A DNA stretch of 64,000 nucleotides, taken from Micromonospora sp. WMMA1947. Its GTDB lineage: Bacteria > Actinomycetota > Actinomycetes > Mycobacteriales > Micromonosporaceae. This document shows positions 59,504-64,000 of this stretch, piece by piece (position 1 is the stretch's first letter; each line of letters opens with the position of its first letter). Both the position numbers and the translations under genes were made by a program. The notes under the pieces are model-generated. The model worked only from the letters and a program-made list of their open reading frames with translations. It was not told the origin of the DNA and did not search any database. The stretch is taken from positions 6,247,080-6,311,079 of the forward strand of contig NZ_CP114909.1 in assembly GCF_027497355.1 (NCBI RefSeq), read 5' to 3'.

Positions 59504-62500
59504 TCAGTCGGTGACGGTCACCGTGACGGTACGGGGCGGCTGCTGGTACTGCCCCCGGTTGTCCATGCCGCGGATCGTCACCGTGTACGTGCCGGCCGGG
59601 ATCACCGGCGACGTGTACGCGAAGTTCGATCCCGGCGAGCCCGGGCTGGTGAGGAACGTGGCGATCCACGGCCAGTTGCTCGGCGCGCCCGCCCGGCCGA
59701 ACGTGCCGGCGGAGTTCATGCCCTGCCCGGCGCTGTTGCCGATCTGCACCTCGACCTTCTGCATGCCGCCGTCGTCCACGGCCCGGCCGGTGATCACGAT
59801 CCGGCCGCCGGTGTACGCCTGGCCCTCGACCGGAGTGATGCTCGGCTCCAGCGTCGGGTCGGTGTCACCCGGGTAGACCAGGTAACGGGCGGTCGCGCCG
59901 CTGGTCGAGTTGTCCTGCTGACCCGAGGTGTCCACGGCCCACGCCTCGACGCTGTAGGTGCCCCGGGTGGGCAGGTCGATCGAGAGCGTGAACCCGGTGC
60001 TGGTCGCGCCGGGCGAGGCGAGCGTCGCGTCGACGGTGGCGAACGCGGCGGCCATGGTGCCGTTGGGCTGCACGTACCGGCCGGTGTCCAGGTCGCGCAG
60101 CGCGATCCGGACCTCCCGGACGCCCTTGTCGTCGGTCGCGGTGCCGGCCAGGTCCAGGTGCAGCTGGTCGATGTCCTGGTTGGTGCCGGTGAAGCTGAGC
60201 AGCCCGTTGGGGAAGGCGTCGCCCGGCACCTGGGCGGTGACGGTGAGCCGGCCCATGTTGGTGCTGGACGTGGTCAGGCCGAGCTTGTCGGTCGCCCGTA
60301 CCCGGAAGTCGTAGACGCCCGGGGTGAGCGGCACCGTGGTGAACGACCAGTCGAACGTCGCGGCGTCGAGGTTGGTCGGCGAAATCCGGTGGTAGCCGGC
60401 GACCGAGTCGGCGCCCCACGTACCGTCGCTGGCGAGCGCCTCGCGGGTGGTGTTGTTGCGCAGATAGATCTCGACCGACTTCAGGGCGTCGTCGTCGCGC
60501 GCCGTACCGGCGAACGTGATCGTGCCGCCGGGCGCGACGGTGAGCGGCGCCGGGTTGCCCGGCGGGGTCATCGCCACCGGCGAGGTGATCGCCACGGTCG
60601 GCGGTACGCCGTTGGCGGAGACGGTCCAGTCGCGGGTGTCGCCGCGCAGGTCGCTCTGCCCGGTCGTGTCGACGGCGGTGGCGGTCATCTTCCACTGCCC
60701 CTCGATCGGCAGCGTGACCTCGTACTGCCAGGTGGCGGACGTCGCGCCGATCACGTCCGGCTCGCCGCGGAAGGTGTTGTAGACCGCGGCGACGGTGCCG
60801 TCGTCCTGCAGGTACCTGTTGTCCGGCGTGCGGAACGAGTAGATCAGCGAGTTGACGCCCTTGTCGTCGGTGGCGGTGCCGGAGGCCACGAACGTCTGCG
60901 TGGCGACCAGGCCGGCCGCCGGCGAGCTGATCCGGGTCGTCGGCGGCAGGTCGTCGAAGCGGAACGCTTCGATCTTCTTGACCGCCTTGGTGGTGTCGCC
61001 GGCGCCGTTGCGGTCGAACGTCTTGGCCTGCAACTGGTAGACCCCGGCCGGCAGCGTCACCGGCAGGCTCCACGTGGTGGAGGTGGCGTTCGGCGCGGCG
61101 ACCGTCGTGTTGATCGCCTTGAACGCGCCCCAGGTGGTCAAGTCGGCCTGGAGGTACTTGCCGCTGTTGCGGTCCTGGATCTCCAGCTGGACCCGGGCCA
61201 CTCCGGCCGGGGCGAGCGCCTGACCGCTGATGGTGAACGACTCGCCCGCCGGCTTCACCGCGCCCTCGATCGGCGTGGTGATCGTGGTGTCCAGCGCCGC
61301 CGGTGCGGGCTCCTTGGAGAGGTCGAAGAAGGCCACCCGGCCGGTCGTCTTGCCGCCCTTGACGTTGCCGTCACCGCCGACGAGCAGGCCGCGCGAGGTG
61401 GCGAGCATCGCCTTCTCGCCCTCGTACGAGTTGGAGCCGGGGTTCCACTCCAGGGCGGTGCCGGTGAGCGGGTCCAGCGCGCCGAGGTGGTCGCGGCGGA
61501 CCACCTGGTCGCCGAGGCCGTAGCCGCTGAGTCCCTGGCCGGTGCCGTAGCCGACGTTGTCCAGGCCGGGCCACGGCACGTTCGACGTGGGCGACTCCTG
61601 CCAGCTGAAGTGACCGCCGACGTAGACGGCGGTGTCGGTGATCGCCACCGAGTAGATGCTGTCGAAGTGCCGGGAGATCCAGAGCGGCTCGACGTGGTCG
61701 TTTCCGGTCAGCGAGTACGCGATGGCGGTGTCGTTGATCGGCGGACGGTCACCGCCGGAGCCGCTGGTGACCACGAAGTACGAGTCGTCCGGGGCGATGT
61801 CACCGGCGAAGACCCGCTGGATGCCGCCGACGAAGGAGAGGTTGTCCTCCCACAGCCGGGTACGCCAGGGCAGCAGCGCCTTGCTGGCCGTACCGATGAG
61901 CGCCACGCCGTAGCGGTCCTGGCCGGCGATCTGGCGGCCGGTGTGCACGACCAGCAGCTTGCTGCGGTCGTGGGTGAGCTTGAGCTGCTGCACGGTGAGC
62001 ATGCCGCCGACGCCGATGCCGCCGGTCAGCGGCAGGTTGAAGCCGGTGTCGACGGCGCCGGTGGTGGGGTTGAGCGCGGCCAGGCCGCTGCGGCTGACCC
62101 CGTTGACGGTGGCGAACTGGCCGCCGACGTAGACGGCGTTGCCGCTGACCGCGAGCGCGGTGGCCCGCGCGTTGGCGGTGGCGGTGAACGCGGCGATCGG
62201 CGCGCCGGTGGTCGGGTTCAGCCGGGCGATCTTGCGCTTGGTGACCCCGTTGATCGTGTTGAACGCGCCGGCGATGTAGAGCGACGAGCCGTCCGGCGAC
62301 GCCTCCACCGCGGCGACCGCGCCGTCGATGACCGGCTTGAACCCGGTGTCCACCTTGCCGGTGTCCAGGTTGTACGACGCCAGGGACCGCTGCGTGATCG
62401 CGGACCCGCCGACGTTCGCGATCGACGTGAACGTGCCGGCGATGAAGACGCGGTTGCCGATCACCTCGATGTCGGTGATCTCGCCGTTGGTGATCCGCGG

Positions 62501-62734
62501 CGTGTCGGTGCGGGGCGTGGTCGGCATCAGCCGGGTGTCCCCGGGGGTGACCAGCGCACGGGTCGCGGTGGTACGCGCGGCGCCGAGCGCGGCGTTGCTC
62601 CCCGTCGCCTGGGCGCCGGTACGGCCGGCCACGCCGGCGTCCCGCACGGTGACGGTGGCGGCGAGCGCCGGCACTCCCGCCACCACGACCGCGCCGGCGG
62701 CGACGACCGCCACCGCGCGAAGCCAAACTCGCAT
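59504..62734 (-). CDS. Exported beta-propeller protein with Ig-like repeats
   Basis: 1076 residues. Signal peptide 1 to about 25. About 75-473 is a propeller with VYVGGQFATVNGV-type GG-x-F repeats, each near LNPTTGA, as in delta-60/PQQ-like proteins. About 485-1076 is five Ig-like modules (starting near 485, 595, 715, 840, 960) sharing GTATDDKGV, dTgrYvQ and LP-x-GxYxvxAxAVDTxGQ. No catalytic residues or anchor are visible; it may bind polysaccharide or other envelope ligands. ATG at 62734 after GGGAGAG. It is downstream of a winged-helix regulator on the same strand; a 248-base gap lies between. Confidence 0.83.
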   Translation of the reverse strand: MRVWLRAVAVVAAGAVVVAGVPALAATVTVRDAGVAGRTGAQATGSNAALGAARTTATRALVTPGDTRLMPTTPRTDTPRITNGEITDIEVIGNRVFIAGTFTSIANVGGSAITQRSLASYNLDTGKVDTGFKPVIDGAVAAVEASPDGSSLYIAGAFNTINGVTKRKIARLNPTTGAPIAAFTATANARATALAVSGNAVYVGGQFATVNGVSRSGLAALNPTTGAVDTGFNLPLTGGIGVGGMLTVQQLKLTHDRSKLLVVHTGRQIAGQDRYGVALIGTASKALLPWRTRLWEDNLSFVGGIQRVFAGDIAPDDSYFVVTSGSGGDRPPINDTAIAYSLTGNDHVEPLWISRHFDSIYSVAITDTAVYVGGHFSWQESPTSNVPWPGLDNVGYGTGQGLSGYGLGDQVVRRDHLGALDPLTGTALEWNPGSNSYEGEKAMLATSRGLLVGGDGNVKGGKTTGRVAFFDLSKEPAPAALDTTITTPIEGAVKPAGESFTISGQALAPAGVARVQLEIQDRNSGKYLQADLTTWGAFKAINTTVAAPNATSTTWSLPVTLPAGVYQLQAKTFDRNGAGDTTKAVKKIEAFRFDDLPPTTRISSPAAGLVATQTFVASGTATDDKGVNSLIYSFRTPDNRYLQDDGTVAAVYNTFRGEPDVIGATSATWQYEVTLPIEGQWKMTATAVDTTGQSDLRGDTRDWTVSANGVPPTVAITSPVAMTPPGNPAPLTVAPGGTITFAGTARDDDALKSVEIYLRNNTTREALASDGTWGADSVAGYHRISPTNLDAATFDWSFTTVPLTPGVYDFRVRATDKLGLTTSSTNMGRLTVTAQVPGDAFPNGLLSFTGTNQDIDQLHLDLAGTATDDKGVREVRIALRDLDTGRYVQPNGTMAAAFATVDATLASPGATSTGFTLSIDLPTRGTYSVEAWAVDTSGQQDNSTSGATARYLVYPGDTDPTLEPSITPVEGQAYTGGRIVITGRAVDDGGMQKVEVQIGNSAGQGMNSAGTFGRAGAPSNWPWIATFLTSPGSPGSNFAYTSPVIPAGTYTVTIRGMDNRGQYQQPPRTVTVTVTD

Positions 62735-62982
62735 CGAGACAACTCTCCCTGTCCGCCGGGACGGCCCCCTCGGGTGATTCCCGATTCCCCTCCGTCCGCG
62801 TGCCGGACGCCACCGTAGGAGGCAAAGACCTCTCGCGATACGTGCCGCACCGGTAATCGACCGGTCGCCATCAATTCCGGCCACACCGGTAGGACGCCTC
62901 CACCGATCGGGTCACCCGCTGTCACCGTCCGGCCGTGCGCGGCGTCGGCACGCGACGCCGATCGTCCACAGCGGACCCGGGG

Positions 62983-63555
62983 TCAGTCGCCCCGCACCCG
63001 GGGGTGGCGGTGGTCGGTCAGCCGCAGGCCGACGCCGCGTACCGCCGCGATGGTGACGCCGGTGCCCAGCTCGTCGAGCTTTCGGCGCAGCCGCTTCACC
63101 AGGGACTGCACGTCGGCCCGGCCGTGCGTCGGCGCGTCGTGCCAGACCGCGTGGTGCAGGTCGGCGTAGCTCCACACCCGTACCGGCTCGGCGGTGAGGC
63201 AGGTCAGCAGGTCGCGCTCCAGCCGGGTCAGGGCGGTCTCGCGGTTGCCCCACCGGGCGGTGGACCGGGCCGCGTCGATCACCAGCGCGCCGTCCGGCGC
63301 GGGCTTGTCCCGGGGTACGGGCCGGACCGGCGCGACGGCCGGCGCCAGCGCGGGGGCCGGGGCGGGCGCGCCGGTCATGATCAACTCGCGCAGCTCGTCG
63401 AGATCGGCGACCATCAGAAGGGGCGCGACGCCGTCCAGCAACTCGGTCAGCCGCAGCCGCTCGGCCGGCGACGACGTCACCCCGATGACGAGCGAGAAGG
63501 GGCGCTCCGACGGGTCGGTGCCGGAGTCCGCCGCGTTCGTGCCGTCAGTCGTCAC
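62983..63555 (-). CDS. Winged-helix (OmpR-type) regulator with a degenerate receiver
   Basis: 190 residues. About 95-190 is a Trans_reg_C winged helix (LTRLERDLLTCLTAEPVRVWSYADLHHAVW, QSLVKRLRRKLDELGTGVTI, GVGLRL). The first 60 residues start like a receiver (FSLVIGVTSSPAERLRLTELLDG) but lack the phospho-Asp and most of the fold; an Ala/Pro linker joins the parts. Such stand-alone winged-helix proteins occur in Micromonosporaceae. GTG at 63555. An inverted repeat lies 26 bases upstream. It could control the neighbouring exported genes. Confidence 0.8.
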   Translation of the reverse strand: MTTDGTNAADSGTDPSERPFSLVIGVTSSPAERLRLTELLDGVAPLLMVADLDELRELIMTGAPAPAPALAPAVAPVRPVPRDKPAPDGALVIDAARSTARWGNRETALTRLERDLLTCLTAEPVRVWSYADLHHAVWHDAPTHGRADVQSLVKRLRRKLDELGTGVTIAAVRGVGLRLTDHRHPRVRGD

Positions 63556-63580
63556 CGCGCCCCACCGTGACTAAAACTGT

Positions 63581-63610
63581 CAACAGGCCGTCCGATCCGG
63601 GGGCCTGTTG
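63581..63610. promoter_or_regulatory. Inverted repeat upstream of the winged-helix gene
   Basis: CAACAGGCC-N12-GGCCTGTTG, 9-bp perfect arms, in the gap between the regulator and the divergent subtilase gene. It looks like an operator of the regulator; nearby TGATCG-N11-CGATCA (about 63637-63659) is a second dyad. Confidence 0.45.
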
Positions 63611-63812
63611 GTGACATGTTGCTCACGTACGGTCATTGATCGTTCCTTACTGTCGATCATAGTGTCCACTCAGGCGTCCGGCGCAGACCCGCACGGCGCC
63701 TAGGGGGCCTGGGGGGTTCTTTTCACACCGGTGTCGCAGTCGGGAGTTCGTCTCCTGGCCCTTCTGCCATGGCTCGATCATCAGCGGGTCATCGGAACAG
63801 GAGGCAGCACCG

Positions 63813-64000
63813 ATGCTGAGACGTCCACACAGATGGGGCCCGGCCCGGCGGCTGGTGAGCGCGGGCGCGGCCCTGGTGCTCGCCGCCACCACGCTGGCCG
63901 TGACCGGCACGGCGGCACAGGCCGAGACCGGCGCGGGCGCGTCGGCCGACGACAAGATCCGTCCCGAACTCACCCGCCAGCTCCAGGGCAAGAGCGAGGG
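63813..64000 (+). CDS. Start of an exported protein, probably an S8 peptidase
   Basis: The first 62 codons only. Signal peptide (RRLVSAGAALVLAATTLA near 12-29, cleavage around AQA-ET), then DDKIRPELTRQLQGKSEG. This post-signal segment is the usual beginning of long actinobacterial subtilase precursors. The ATG at 63813 follows AGGAGG by 8 bases. Identification rests on the short remembered N-terminus; the catalytic part is outside the window. Confidence 0.6.
   Translation, partial: MLRRPHRWGPARRLVSAGAALVLAATTLAVTGTAAQAETGAGASADDKIRPELTRQLQGKSE

Noticed and set aside
1..64000. tRNA, rRNA, CRISPR array, insertion sequence or prophage
   Set aside because: No cloverleaf-like segment with CCA/TTCRA pattern, no regularly spaced direct repeats, no transposase, integrase or phage structural gene was found by reading. 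A tRNAscan or CRISPR search was not possible.

Overview
The window is very GC-rich, uses GTG starts freely, and has short intergenic gaps and many GC hairpins without T-tracts. It carries actinobacterial hallmarks: a ParC/ParE pair, a SigE-family sigma factor, a DivIVA-type coiled-coil protein, a MEDS-domain signalling pair, sigma-B-like GGGTA promoters and an actinobacterial-style cyclic-di-AMP riboswitch. Gene content and the GATC-bordered palindromic repeats suggest a Micromonosporaceae chromosome, probably Micromonospora or a close relative. That assignment is inference from family resemblance; no 16S or other marker is present. I see no tRNA, rRNA, CRISPR array, prophage or insertion sequence.

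Layout. 1-6400: surface-polymer block with a sugar aminotransferase (cut by the window edge), a TetR regulator, a two-gene ABC exporter, a fused CDP-ribitol synthase and a CDP-alditol phosphotransferase; together they look like synthesis and export of a teichoic-acid-like wall polymer. 6400-15050: alpha/beta hydrolase, a C39-type exported peptidase under a c-di-AMP riboswitch, two poorly known membrane/exported proteins, a membrane acyltransferase facing a polysaccharide pyruvyl transferase, an AlkB-like dioxygenase and a uracil/xanthine permease. 15096-15384: three palindromic repeats between convergent genes. 15498-21421: topoisomerase IV parC, interrupted by a 429-residue intein placed directly after the catalytic tyrosine, and parE.

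21700-31950: secreted SGNH esterase; nsrR plus a methyltransferase diverging from hmp (nitric oxide detoxification) with a clear dyad between them; a gene-fragment scar in front of a glycosyltransferase; an alpha/beta hydrolase; two small stress-type genes preceded by sigma-B-like promoters; a DUF72 protein and membrane proteins. 31950-36600: a glycogen-debranching-like enzyme with an SCP2 protein, divergent from a GH88/105-like protein, then DinB and 2'-5' RNA ligase-like proteins. 36800-41850: a putative glycosidase, the MEDS-STAS/MEDS-HATPase pair, the DivIVA-like protein and a small SH3-like exported protein.

41890-50430: a translationally coupled trio (prolyl aminopeptidase, PptH-like phosphoesterase, phosphopantetheinyl transferase), a large catalase with a sigma-B-like promoter, a royal-jelly/yellow-family propeller protein, a GH18 chitinase with a ricin-type lectin domain, and a DUF2804 protein. 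50500-57890: exported cyclophilin, the ribosome-repair pair rtcB-prfH (prfH has an apparent one-base frameshift), a VOC protein, a lipoprotein/membrane-protein/DUF72 run, a DUF3152 lipoprotein, and a SigE-family sigma factor with its likely membrane partner. 57900-64000: three more palindromic repeats, a zinc alcohol dehydrogenase, a 1076-residue exported propeller/Ig-like protein, a winged-helix regulator, and the start of a probable subtilase.

The three most interesting items are the family of palindromic GATC-bordered repeats with interchangeable arm sequences, the broken prfH beside an intact rtcB, and the MEDS partner-switching pair whose STAS domain lacks the usual phosphoserine.
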